From contig CAZCGE010000109.1 in assembly GCA_964498125.1 (NCBI GenBank), positions 1-50,289 of the forward strand: 50,289 nucleotides of DNA. The letters are read 5' to 3'. The stretch comes from CAMDBL01 sp964498125. Lineage in GTDB: Bacteria; Pseudomonadota; Alphaproteobacteria; Rhizobiales; Hyphomicrobiaceae. The notes beneath the pieces are model-generated. The model was not told the DNA's origin, did no database searches, and saw only the letters and a program-made list of their open reading frames with translations. Positions within the stretch are counted from its first letter, which is position 1; each line of letters begins with the position of its first letter. Below are positions 1 to 7,253 of the stretch, piece after piece. A program made the position numbers and the translations under genes.

Positions 1-76
1 TCGCGAACCGCGCCTCGAACTCCGGCGCCGTCTTGGGAAAATCACGCCACAGATCGTCCGGCATCGAGTGCGTCAT
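1..76 (-). CDS. IS1595-like transposase, N-terminal fragment (cut by window edge)
   Basis: A 25-residue start on the minus strand, ATG at 74–76, reading MTHSMPDDLWRDFPKTAPEF and then EARFA before the edge. The string D-F-P-K-T-x-P-E-F-E-x-R-F resembles the beginning of IS1595-family transposases, just ahead of their zinc-ribbon domain. An AGGAG-like ribosome site (aaggagttgg) precedes the ATG. The same fragment is found at 50214–50289 on the other strand. The catalytic core lies outside the window, so activity cannot be judged. Confidence 0.6.
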   Translation of the reverse strand, partial: MTHSMPDDLWRDFPKTAPEFEARFA

Positions 77-140
77 GGTCCAACTCCTTGTTGGAACTCA
101 TGTAGCTGGCGATTGCGCCGGAACTATGGGGATAGGCATG
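1..140 (-). mobile_element. Left end: inverted copy of an insertion-sequence 5' region
   Basis: Bases 1–140 are the exact reverse complement of bases 50150–50289, and identity stops sharply at base 141. The stretch holds about 64 bases of leader and the first codons of a transposase reading off the left end. Two identical copies in opposite orientation are what is seen when a contig runs into the same insertion sequence at both ends. The transposase start resembles the IS1595 family; this assignment rests on 25 residues only. Confidence 0.75.
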
Positions 141-228
141 CGGCAACCGCGCTCCTCATGCCGGGCAACTATCGGAAGCACCCCGCTGAATGGCACGGAC
201 ACGGAAGGTGGTGATCATTTCCAGCCGT

Positions 229-717
229 TCACGCGTGCCGCTGTGCCGCAATCGGATCCAGGTTGATGGACAGAATGCTGTGGTGGTCTCGCCGGCCGCG
301 CCATGCGTGCCAGCGCATGCGGTCATAGCCGGCAATTGCCGACCAGGCGCCACCGGCATCGCGCATTTCCAGACGCTCGCTGACGATCCTGCCACCAACT
401 ATCGTCGCGATGACTCGCAGCCTGCCGCGCAAGGCGGCCTGGTAGAGGTCGACGGCGGCCTCGAACCGATCGGCATCGAGGGCCACGCCATTGAACGTCA
501 AGGTGTAGCCGGCAGCACCGCACGTGAGCGTCACGGCCAGACCGGTGGCGGCGCGCGGCGACGCACATAGCCGCCCGTCGGACAGCGACAGCACAACGCC
601 CGCCGGGATCGGCAGCAGCCGTGCCAGCACCGCGGCAAGGTCGCGATCCAAGGCACGTCCCTGCTCCAGCCCGCTGAACGCCCCTGCCCCGCCGGCAATG
701 GTCTCACCATTCTGCAT
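229..717 (-). CDS. Hypothetical protein
   Basis: I do not recognise this 162-residue protein. From the ATG at 717 it starts MQNGETIAGG and is rich in Ala, Gly, Arg and Leu, with no clear signal peptide or membrane segment. An open frame continues upstream to 828, but those extra 37 codons lie mostly in a dispersed repeat (732–837), so they are not likely to be native sequence. Codon use is normal for the window. The gene sits alone between the insertion-sequence end and recO. Either the repeat landed just upstream of the start, or it replaced the original 5' end of a longer gene. Confidence 0.5.
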   Translation of the reverse strand: MQNGETIAGGAGAFSGLEQGRALDRDLAAVLARLLPIPAGVVLSLSDGRLCASPRAATGLAVTLTCGAAGYTLTFNGVALDADRFEAAVDLYQAALRGRLRVIATIVGGRIVSERLEMRDAGGAWSAIAGYDRMRWHAWRGRRDHHSILSINLDPIAAQRHA

Positions 718-731
718 CGCGACACGATCCG

Positions 732-837
732 CTAGAGCATTTTTCGCCAAAGTGGGCACCGGTTTGGCGTAGAAAATGCGACAAACAAAGGACGAGAGCG
801 CTTTCCCCCGATTCAATTCGAGTGGCAAGCGCTCTAG
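732..837. repeat. Dispersed ~105-bp palindromic element, copy 1
   Basis: A block framed by CTAGAG and CTCTAG. It contains the internal inverted repeat cgccaaa…tttggcg around a gtgggcaccgg core and a second arm pair agagcgcttt…aagcgctct. Its reverse complement appears at 46797–46904, with a partial extra copy beside that one. It resembles the short palindromic elements scattered between genes in Hyphomicrobiales genomes. It lies directly upstream of the hypothetical gene at 229–717. Confidence 0.85.
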
Positions 838-999
838 CGTTGCCGATCACCCGACTCCCACCTATGCGGATAAATGAATTGCGCCGCAGCCGACACGCAA
901 AGGTTCATCCTTGCGCCCGTCGCCATCGTCGCAGCCGACCGAGGTCTGATTATTATCATTCATAGGACCAGCCGAGGCGCCGCCATTCGCCATCATCCT

Positions 1000-1737
1000 T
1001 CAGGGCGGCCGGCGATCCAAGGCCAACAGAACTTCCGCCAGCCGGCGCCGGGCCTCGGGCAGCGGCTCGTTGCGCTCCGCCAGCACCCGGTTCTCCAGGA
1101 AGTACCCCGTCAGCGACAGGCCATCCCGCAGATCCTGTCCGGTCACGCCGCCGGTCCGCGCACCGGCGAGAAACGGCGGCAAACGCAGGAGCTTGTCGCG
1201 ATAGGGTTCGCCCGCCGACGCGGAAACCGCCCGCCCGGATTTCGGCGAGACATAGGCAAGGCCGTCATTGCTGCCGCTGGCCGCGCAGGTGCTGAGATCG
1301 AGGCCGAATCCGAGCTCAGCCAGCAGCGCCACCTCCCAGCGCACCAGCAAGGCCGGCCACACGCCGGTGTCATCGAGAAACGACAGGACGAACAGCGTCA
1401 CCTCGTAGAGACTGGGATGCGGGACGCGCTCGGGCAACAGCCGCGCCAACGTCACCAGCGACGTCAACCCGGCCAACGCCGCCGTGTCATTCATGGCCTG
1501 GCCTGCGTAGCCGCGCCGCAACTCGACGGTGAAATGACCCAGGTGTTCGGCAAGCCGTGCCCGCCAGGTGGCCTCGACGTGATTGCCGATCTGCAGAACA
1601 GGGCGCAAACGCCGGGAGCGGCCGCCGTGCACCAGACCCAGAGTGCGCCCGTGCTGACGCGAGAACACCTCGACAACGGCCGCTGTCTCGCCGTGCGGCC
1701 TGACAGACAAGACAATCGCTTCGTCGGTCCAGTTCAT
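1000..1737 (-). CDS. recO: DNA repair protein RecO
   Basis: RecO works with RecF and RecR to load RecA onto SSB-coated single-stranded DNA during gap repair. The 245-residue protein starts MNWTDEAIVLSVRPHGE, the usual first strand of the RecO OB-fold, followed by R-x-L-G-L-V-H-G-G. The C-terminal part ends L-x-x-G-Y-F-L-E-x-R-V, as in alphaproteobacterial RecO. I chose the ATG at 1737 because family members begin at this point; the frame is open further upstream, and an ATG at 1746 is possible. It is the last core gene of the pdxJ–acpS–lepB–rnc–era–recO run, separated from era by one small exported-protein gene. Confidence 0.93.
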   Translation of the reverse strand: MNWTDEAIVLSVRPHGETAAVVEVFSRQHGRTLGLVHGGRSRRLRPVLQIGNHVEATWRARLAEHLGHFTVELRRGYAGQAMNDTAALAGLTSLVTLARLLPERVPHPSLYEVTLFVLSFLDDTGVWPALLVRWEVALLAELGFGLDLSTCAASGSNDGLAYVSPKSGRAVSASAGEPYRDKLLRLPPFLAGARTGGVTGQDLRDGLSLTGYFLENRVLAERNEPLPEARRRLAEVLLALDRRPP

Positions 1738-1878
1738 GGCGTGCATCTCATCGCCCGCCGGCTCCATGGCGGCCGTCGCCGGCGGGGCGGGGGGCTCCAC
1801 CCATGAGCCACATCGTCGACACACGCAAACCCGCCGCCGCGCCAGTAAGCCGGCCGTCCTGGCCAGTGCGCCGCGCCA

Positions 1879-2241
1879 TCAACCATCCACGCCTGGTTTC
1901 TTGTACGGCTTGGCCTGGTTCACCGGCACCTGCGAGATGGTGCACGGCAGGGCTTTGGCCAGGCACTTGTATTGGCCGTCGGACGCCTGCGAGCACGTCA
2001 GAGACTTATCGATCGCGACATGCCAGCCCACATAGCGCTCGCCGTGAACGCCCGCGGCTGTGACCCACGCCGAGATGGCCAGCGCGCGGGCTTCCCGTTC
2101 GCTGCGCGCTTCTTGCAGTCCGCTCGAGATCATGGTTCTGCACAAGCGCACCGCAGCCTCTGCCCTTCCCGGCATGGCGCCGCAAAGGCCGGCGGCGAGC
2201 GCACCCACCAGCGCCACTGAGCGATAAACCGAAGACCGCAT
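1879..2241 (-). CDS. Small exported protein of unknown function between era and recO
   Basis: A 120-residue protein starting MRSSVYRSVALVGALAAGLC, a clear Sec signal peptide with likely cleavage after A-E-A near residue 29. The mature part is about 90 residues and has four cysteines (in RLCRTM, LTCSQ, YKCLA and LPCTI), suggesting two disulfides in the periplasm. The middle carries G-W-H-V-A-I-D. I know no function for it. It starts 48 bases after the end of era and is probably cotranscribed. A 15-codon upstream extension is open, but it would bury the signal peptide. Confidence 0.7.
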   Translation of the reverse strand: MRSSVYRSVALVGALAAGLCGAMPGRAEAAVRLCRTMISSGLQEARSEREARALAISAWVTAAGVHGERYVGWHVAIDKSLTCSQASDGQYKCLAKALPCTISQVPVNQAKPYKKPGVDG

Positions 2242-2289
2242 GACTGATGCCCCATCCGCTACCTCGATTGCGGAAGCAAAGCACAAATC

Positions 2290-3234
2290 CTAGTCGTTTG
2301 GGAACTCCAGTCCCATTTCCCGGTAGCGCTCGGGGTCGTTGCCCCAGTTCTCGCGCACCTTGACGAAGAGAAACAGGTGCACCGGCCGTTGCAGGATCTC
2401 GATCAGCTCACGCCGTGCAGCCATCGACATCTGTTTCACCGACTGCCCACCCTGTCCGAGCACGATGGCGCGCTGGCTGTCGCGCTCCACGAAGATGGTT
2501 TGCTCGATGCGCACCGAACCGTCCTTGCGCTCCTGCCAGCTCGTGGTCTCCACCGTAATGGCATAGGGCAGCTCCTCGTGCAGCTTGTCGAAGATCCGCT
2601 CACGTGTGATCTCGGCCGCCAGCAGCCGCATGGGCAAGTCGGTGATCTCGTCGTCGGGATAGTGCCAGGGGCCCGTGGGCACGGTTTCGGCCAGATAGCG
2701 CCGCACCTCCTCGACGCCGTCGCCCGTCAGCGCCGAGATCAGCAGCACGCGGTCAAAGGTGACCTTTTGCGAGATAGCGTCGATGAGCGCCAGCAGCTTT
2801 GCCTTCTCGGTGACGCGGTCGACCTTGTTGAGGATGAGAAGGCGCAGTGCGCCGTGCCCGCCCACTTTGTCGAGTATGCGCGCGACATCCTCGTCGAGAC
2901 CTTTGGCGGCGTCGATCAGCACGGCAATGACATCGGCCGCCCCGGCGCGGCTCCACGCCGCATGCACCATGGCGCGATCGAGCCGCCGGCGAGGCTGGAA
3001 AATCCCTGGCGTGTCGATGAAAACCAATTGGCTATTGCCGACGATGGCGATGCCGCGGACCGGCATCCGCGTTGTCTGCACCTTGCGGCTGACGATCGTC
3101 ACCTTGGCGCCGACCAGTTGGTTGACCAGGGTCGACTTGCCGGCATTGGGCACCCCGATGATGGCGATGAAGCCGCAGCGCTTCTCGGCATCGCCAGAGG
3201 CGCCGCCGGAGCCTGGATTGTCCGCTGCATTCAT
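2290..3234 (-). CDS. era: GTPase Era
   Basis: Era is an essential GTPase that binds the 3' end of 16S rRNA and helps mature the 30S subunit. The 314 residues show the G1 motif GVPNAGKST near residue 27, G3 DTPGIF, G4 NKVD, and a C-terminal KH domain with V-L-G-Q-G-G-Q-S-V-K. The first 20 or so residues are a Gly/Ser-rich extension. It follows rnc with a 1-base gap, consistent with translational coupling in the lepB–rnc–era unit typical of Proteobacteria. Confidence 0.97.
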   Translation of the reverse strand: MNAADNPGSGGASGDAEKRCGFIAIIGVPNAGKSTLVNQLVGAKVTIVSRKVQTTRMPVRGIAIVGNSQLVFIDTPGIFQPRRRLDRAMVHAAWSRAGAADVIAVLIDAAKGLDEDVARILDKVGGHGALRLLILNKVDRVTEKAKLLALIDAISQKVTFDRVLLISALTGDGVEEVRRYLAETVPTGPWHYPDDEITDLPMRLLAAEITRERIFDKLHEELPYAITVETTSWQERKDGSVRIEQTIFVERDSQRAIVLGQGGQSVKQMSMAARRELIEILQRPVHLFLFVKVRENWGNDPERYREMGLEFPND

Positions 3235-3235
3235 T

Positions 3236-3997
3236 TCACGATCCTTTCAAGACCCCTTCACGCACCAGCAAGGCACCGGCGGCGGCTTGCTCGGCAGCCC
3301 GCTTGGAGGCACCCTCGCCGCGCGCCGGCGTCACCCCCTTGATGCGAACTTCGGAGGTGAAACGCGGCGCGTGATCGGGGCCCTTGCGTGCCACTTCGAT
3401 ATAGGCCGGCAGCTCGAGGCCGCGTCCTTGCGCCCACTCCTGCAGCGCCGACTTGGGATCGGCGGCGACCTGCGGCGAATATTCAATATGCGCCTGCCAG
3501 AGCTGCCGCACCACCCCACGCGCTTTCTCGAAGCCGGAATCCAGAAAGGTGGCGCCGAGCACCGCCTCGACGGCATCGGCCAGGATCGTCTCCTTGTCGC
3601 GTCCGCCGCTTTCCGCCTCGCTGTCGGACAGGATCAGGTACTTGCCGAGCTCGATGCGGCGCGCCACCTGGGCGCAGGTCTCACCCCGCACCAGCCGGTT
3701 GTAGCGCCGCGCCAGCTCGCCTTCGTTGGCTTCCGGGAAGCCGTCGCTCAACATCTCGCAGATGGCCAGGCCCAACACCCGATCGCCCACGAACTCGAGC
3801 CTCTCGTTGTCGGTGCGCACGTTCTTGCCCGAGCGCACGCTGGCATGCGTCAGCGCGCGCTCCAGCAGTGGCTCGCTCTTGAACTTGAAGCCCAGCGCGG
3901 CCTCGAGGGTCTTGTACTTCCGCGCTCGTCTGATCACGGCGGTCAGCGCACCAAGTTGATAAAGCGGCTCCAGCGAATGTCGAAAGGCCAGGTCCAT
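3236..3997 (-). CDS. rnc: Ribonuclease III
   Basis: Cuts double-stranded RNA, including the rRNA precursor. The catalytic signature N-E-R-L-E-F-V-G-D lies near residue 64, with the second acidic pair in D-A-V-E-A-V-L-G-A. The C-terminal 70 residues form a double-stranded-RNA-binding domain (P-K-S-A-L-Q-E-W-A-Q, then K-R-A-A-E-Q-A-A-A). As drawn, the ATG at 3997 overlaps the end of lepB by 55 bases. A GTG at 3937, just after the lepB stop, would give 233 residues and fits the family's usual N-terminus equally well. Neither start has a strong ribosome site. Confidence 0.95.
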   Translation of the reverse strand: MDLAFRHSLEPLYQLGALTAVIRRARKYKTLEAALGFKFKSEPLLERALTHASVRSGKNVRTDNERLEFVGDRVLGLAICEMLSDGFPEANEGELARRYNRLVRGETCAQVARRIELGKYLILSDSEAESGGRDKETILADAVEAVLGATFLDSGFEKARGVVRQLWQAHIEYSPQVAADPKSALQEWAQGRGLELPAYIEVARKGPDHAPRFTSEVRIKGVTPARGEGASKRAAEQAAAGALLVREGVLKGS

Positions 3998-4722
3998 GGA
4001 CTGGTCAGGCGGAAGGCATCTTCCTCATCGACGGCGGCCGAGAAAAAGATGATTTCAGCCCGGCCGATCAGGTTGTCGCGCGGCACATAGCCAACACCGT
4101 TTGCTACCCGCGGCACACGGCTGTCGGTCGAGTTGTCGCGATTATCGCCCATCATGAAGTAGTGGCCGGCCGGCACTTTGTAGGGCCCGACGTTGTCGAA
4201 CTGACCCTTTGGCTCGAGGTCCAGCACGACATATTTGCGGCCCTCCGGCAACGTCTCCTCGTAAGCCGGAATCCGGCGCGATGGCCCACCATCCTCGCGG
4301 GTGACGAAGTCGGCCACCCGCCTGCGCGTAACTTCGGCGCCGTTGATGAAGACTACCCCGCCACGCACGTTGATTTCATCGCCGGGCAGGCCGATCACGC
4401 GCTTGATGTAGTCGGTGCTGTTGTCGCGCGGCAGCTTGAACACCACGACATCGCCGCGCACGGGCTCGGCGCCAAAGATGCGGCCATCGAACAGGTTCAC
4501 GCCGTAGGGCAGCGAATAGCGGCTGTAGCCGTAGGACAGCTTGGAGACGAAAAGATAATCGCCGACCAGCAGCGTCTGCTTCATCGATCCGGACGGAATG
4601 TTGAATGGCTGATAGAAGAACACCCGGACGACCAGGGCGATGGCCAGCGCCTGCAGGATGATCTTGATCGTTTCCCACCAACCTCCAGCACTGGATTTCT
4701 CGGCATCCTCGTTCAGGGTCAT
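3943..4722 (-). CDS. lepB: Signal peptidase I
   Basis: Inner-membrane serine protease that removes Sec and Tat signal peptides. An N-terminal membrane segment (residues ~20–35) precedes the nucleophile motif P-S-G-S-M; the general-base lysine is in Y-I-K-R-V-I-G-L-P-G-D, and G-D-N-R-D-N-S-x-D-S-R closes the active site. Start: ATG at 4722 with a strong site (gaggagcaggag). The frame is open 21 codons upstream, without support. Length 259 residues is normal. Many exported proteins in this window would be its substrates. Confidence 0.97.
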   Translation of the reverse strand: MTLNEDAEKSSAGGWWETIKIILQALAIALVVRVFFYQPFNIPSGSMKQTLLVGDYLFVSKLSYGYSRYSLPYGVNLFDGRIFGAEPVRGDVVVFKLPRDNSTDYIKRVIGLPGDEINVRGGVVFINGAEVTRRRVADFVTREDGGPSRRIPAYEETLPEGRKYVVLDLEPKGQFDNVGPYKVPAGHYFMMGDNRDNSTDSRVPRVANGVGYVPRDNLIGRAEIIFFSAAVDEEDAFRLTSPWTWPFDIRWSRFINLVR

Positions 4723-4892
4723 CTCCTGCTCCTCGGGCGCCAGGGAAAAGCAATGCGGATCAACGGCTGGGCAACCACCGGTCAAGGCCTATAGCGGCTT
4801 TGGCGCGGGCGTGCAATTGACGCCCTGCCGCGCCCCCTTGCCACACCCTCTCGCCACCGGTTGCCAAACCAGCCTGGGCAGAGGGATCGGGG

Positions 4893-5306
4893 TTAACGCA
4901 TGTCCACTTTCAGCGGCAGGGCGGAGATGATGACGATCGCCTGGGCCAACGGGAAATCGTCGGTCAATGTCAGGTCGATGCGGGCCTCGTGACCGGCCGG
5001 CGTTATGAGTCGCAACTGCTCGGCCGCGCCGCCAGTCAACACCAGGGTCGGACGGCCCGAAGCAAGGTTGACCACGCCCATGTCGCGCCAGAACACGCCA
5101 CGCCTGAAGCCGGTGCCGAGCGCCTTGGAGCAGGCCTCCTTGGCCGCGAAGCGCTTGGCATAAGAAGCGGCCCGCCCGGCGCGCCGGTCCGACTTGCGCC
5201 GCTCGGTTTCCGTGAAAATACGGTTCAGGAAGCGGTCGCCAAACCGCTCGAGCGACGCCTCGATGCGACGGATATCGATCAGATCGTTACCAAGTCCGAT
5301 GATCAT
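4893..5306 (-). CDS. acpS: Holo-[acyl-carrier-protein] synthase
   Basis: Transfers 4'-phosphopantetheine from CoA to acyl carrier protein. 137 residues starting M-I-I-G-L-G-N-D-L-I-D-I, with the Mg-binding F-A-A-K-E-A-C-S-K-A-L-G-T-G motif near residue 53. The ATG overlaps the stop of pdxJ by 4 bases (ATGA), showing translational coupling. The pdxJ–acpS pair is conserved across Proteobacteria. About 170 bases separate its 3' end side from lepB, with no gene visible there. Confidence 0.97.
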   Translation of the reverse strand: MIIGLGNDLIDIRRIEASLERFGDRFLNRIFTETERRKSDRRAGRAASYAKRFAAKEACSKALGTGFRRGVFWRDMGVVNLASGRPTLVLTGGAAEQLRLITPAGHEARIDLTLTDDFPLAQAIVIISALPLKVDMR

Positions 5307-6100
5307 GCCGGTGACGCCGCTTTCAGGCCGCGGCCAGCCGCCTCGGATCTGGTTTCGTCCATCAGCACGCGCATGCGGCCGACAGCCGTCTCCAGGCCAG
5401 CGAATATGGCCTCGCCGATGATGAAATGACCGATGTTCAATTCCGTGACTTCGGCCATGCGGGCAACGGCCCCCACAGTGTTGTAGGTCAACCCATGCCC
5501 GGCATGGACTTCCAAACCGGCGGCGGCGGCCAAGGTCGCGGCGCGCTGCAGCCGCTCGACCTCGCGCCCCACGCCAACCGCGTCGTTGTCGAGAGCGCGT
5601 TCGCAATACGCACCGGTGTGCAGCTCGACAATGTCGGCGCCAAGCCGCGCCGCCACCTCGATTGGCCGGGCATCGGGCTCGATGAAGAGCGACACCCTGA
5701 TGCCCGCGGCCTTGAGGTCGTGCACGACGCGCAGCAGTGACCGCTTGCCCTGGGCGACGTCGAGACCGCCCTCGGTGGTGCGCTCCTCGCGCTTTTCCGG
5801 AACCAGGCAACAGGCATTGGGCAGGTGCCGCAAGGCGATCGCCAGCATCTCCGGAGTCGCCGCCATCTCCAGGTTGAGCGGGCGCGTCAGCTCCTCCTTG
5901 AGGCGCGCGATGTCGCGATCGGAAATGTGCCGGCGATCCTCGCGCAGGTGCGCGGTGATGCCATCGGCGCCGGCCGCCACGGCCAGGTGCGCTGCCCGCA
6001 GAGGGTCGGGATGGCGGCCGCCACGCGCATTGCGGATGGTCGCCACGTGATCGATGTTCACGCCGAGGCGTTGAGGGGGGAAATCGAGCCGCCGGTTCAT
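5303..6100 (-). CDS. pdxJ: Pyridoxine 5'-phosphate synthase
   Basis: Condenses 1-deoxyxylulose 5-phosphate with 3-amino-2-oxopropyl phosphate to make pyridoxine 5'-phosphate. 265 residues; motifs are L-G-V-N-I-D-H-V-A-T-I-R-N-A-R near the start, P-D-P-L-R-A-A, H-L-R-E-D-R-R-H-I, and the phosphate-binding H-A-G-H-G-L-T-Y-N-T-V. It is the first gene of the minus-strand pdxJ–acpS–lepB–rnc–era group. A plus-strand tctC starts 95 bases away, so divergent promoters should lie between them. Confidence 0.97.
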   Translation of the reverse strand: MNRRLDFPPQRLGVNIDHVATIRNARGGRHPDPLRAAHLAVAAGADGITAHLREDRRHISDRDIARLKEELTRPLNLEMAATPEMLAIALRHLPNACCLVPEKREERTTEGGLDVAQGKRSLLRVVHDLKAAGIRVSLFIEPDARPIEVAARLGADIVELHTGAYCERALDNDAVGVGREVERLQRAATLAAAAGLEVHAGHGLTYNTVGAVARMAEVTELNIGHFIIGEAIFAGLETAVGRMRVLMDETRSEAAGRGLKAASPA

Positions 6101-6195
6101 TGCCCTGCCACGTTGCGTTGCTGCGCTGCCGTTCCATGATAGTCTTGCGGCACAGGCAATGCAAAAGCCGCGACGGTACCAAGCGAGAGGCTGGA

Positions 6196-7176
6196 ATGGC
6201 GATCAAACGCACCTCGACTGCAGTTCTACTGGCCGGATTGGCGTTGGCGCCCCTGTCGGCCACTGCCTTCGCCCAGGGCTTTCCCTCCAAGCCGATCCGC
6301 TGGATCGTGCCTTACACGCCGGGCGGCATCACCGATACCGTGACGCGGCTGATGGCGCAGAAGATCTCGGTCGCCCTGGGCCAGCCCGTCGTCATCGAGA
6401 ACCGCCCGGGCGCCAACTCGATCATTGGCGCTGAAGCCATCGCCAAGGCCGCCCCCGATGGCTACACCTTCGGCACCGTCATCGCCGCCCATGCCGCCAA
6501 TGCCACGCTGTATGCCGGCAAGCTGCCGTTCGACACAGTCAAGAGCTACGCCCCGATCTCGTTGGTCGGTATCGCGCCGCTGATCCTGACCGCCAACAAG
6601 GATTTTCCGCCCAACGACGTCAGGGAGCTGATTGCCTTTGCCAAGCAGAACCCCGGCGCCGTCACGTTCGGCTCGTCCGGCATTGGCGCGGCAGCCCATC
6701 TGACCACGGAACTCTTCAAGCAGACGGCCGGCATCGACATGCTGCACGTTCCCTACAAGGGCACCGCGCCAGCGACGCAAGGTCTGCTTGGCGGGGAGAT
6801 CAAGATCCTGATCGACACGCCGTCCTCGATGATGCCGCACGTGCGCGGCGGCAAGATCAAGGCCCTGGCGGTCACCTCGTCGCAACGCGTTCCCGGCTCG
6901 ACCGAAGTCCCCACCTTCGTCGAGGCCGGCGGACCTGCCCTGGAAGCCTCGACGTGGGTGCTATTCCTGGCGCCGGCCGGCACACCTGACGACATCGTCG
7001 CGCGCATCTCGCGCGAAACCGCCAAGGCTCTGATCGAGGCCGATATCAAGGAACGCTTCCAGCAGCTCAGCATCCTTGCCGTCGGCAGCTCACCGGCCGA
7101 GGCCGCGACCTTCCTCGCCGTCGAGATCGAAAAATGGAACAAGGTCATCGCCACGGCGGATGTCAAGGCGGAGTAA
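6196..7176 (+). CDS. Bug/TctC-family tripartite tricarboxylate transporter substrate-binding protein
   Basis: Periplasmic binding protein of 326 residues. A Sec signal peptide (A-V-L-L-A-G-L-A-L-A-P-L, cleavage after A-F-A near residue 27) precedes the family hallmark P-I-R-W-I-V-P-Y-T-P-G-G. Further conserved pieces are N-R-P-G-A-N and H-V-P-Y-K-G. Bug proteins bind small carboxylates. No tctA or tctB membrane genes are nearby, so it is an orphan binding protein, as is common for this expanded family. It lies opposite to and between pdxJ and the spoT gene, a clear insertion into a conserved cluster. A terminator follows. Confidence 0.93.
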   Translation: MAIKRTSTAVLLAGLALAPLSATAFAQGFPSKPIRWIVPYTPGGITDTVTRLMAQKISVALGQPVVIENRPGANSIIGAEAIAKAAPDGYTFGTVIAAHAANATLYAGKLPFDTVKSYAPISLVGIAPLILTANKDFPPNDVRELIAFAKQNPGAVTFGSSGIGAAAHLTTELFKQTAGIDMLHVPYKGTAPATQGLLGGEIKILIDTPSSMMPHVRGGKIKALAVTSSQRVPGSTEVPTFVEAGGPALEASTWVLFLAPAGTPDDIVARISRETAKALIEADIKERFQQLSILAVGSSPAEAATFLAVEIEKWNKVIATADVKAE

Positions 7177-7197
7177 GCGGCGGCCCATTCGGGCCAA

Positions 7198-7220
7198 GGC
7201 GCGAGAGCGCGCCATCTTTT
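7198..7220 (+). terminator. Rho-independent terminator after the Bug protein gene
   Basis: A 6-bp GC stem (ggcgcg/cgcgcc) with an agag loop at 7198–7213, followed by atctttt. It is placed 22 bases after the tctC-type gene's stop and 34 bases before the convergent stop of the spoT gene. Confidence 0.65.
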
Positions 7221-7253
7221 GGGCCGCGCCGGCCTCCTTGAACACCGCCGCGC

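Noticed and set aside
229..828. Longer form of the first hypothetical gene, starting at 828
   Set aside because: Its first 37 codons lie mostly in the dispersed repeat at 732–837, so the ATG at 717 is preferred.
2377..3342. 321-codon frame opposite era
   Set aside because: Antisense shadow of era; His/Gln/Arg-rich with no motif.
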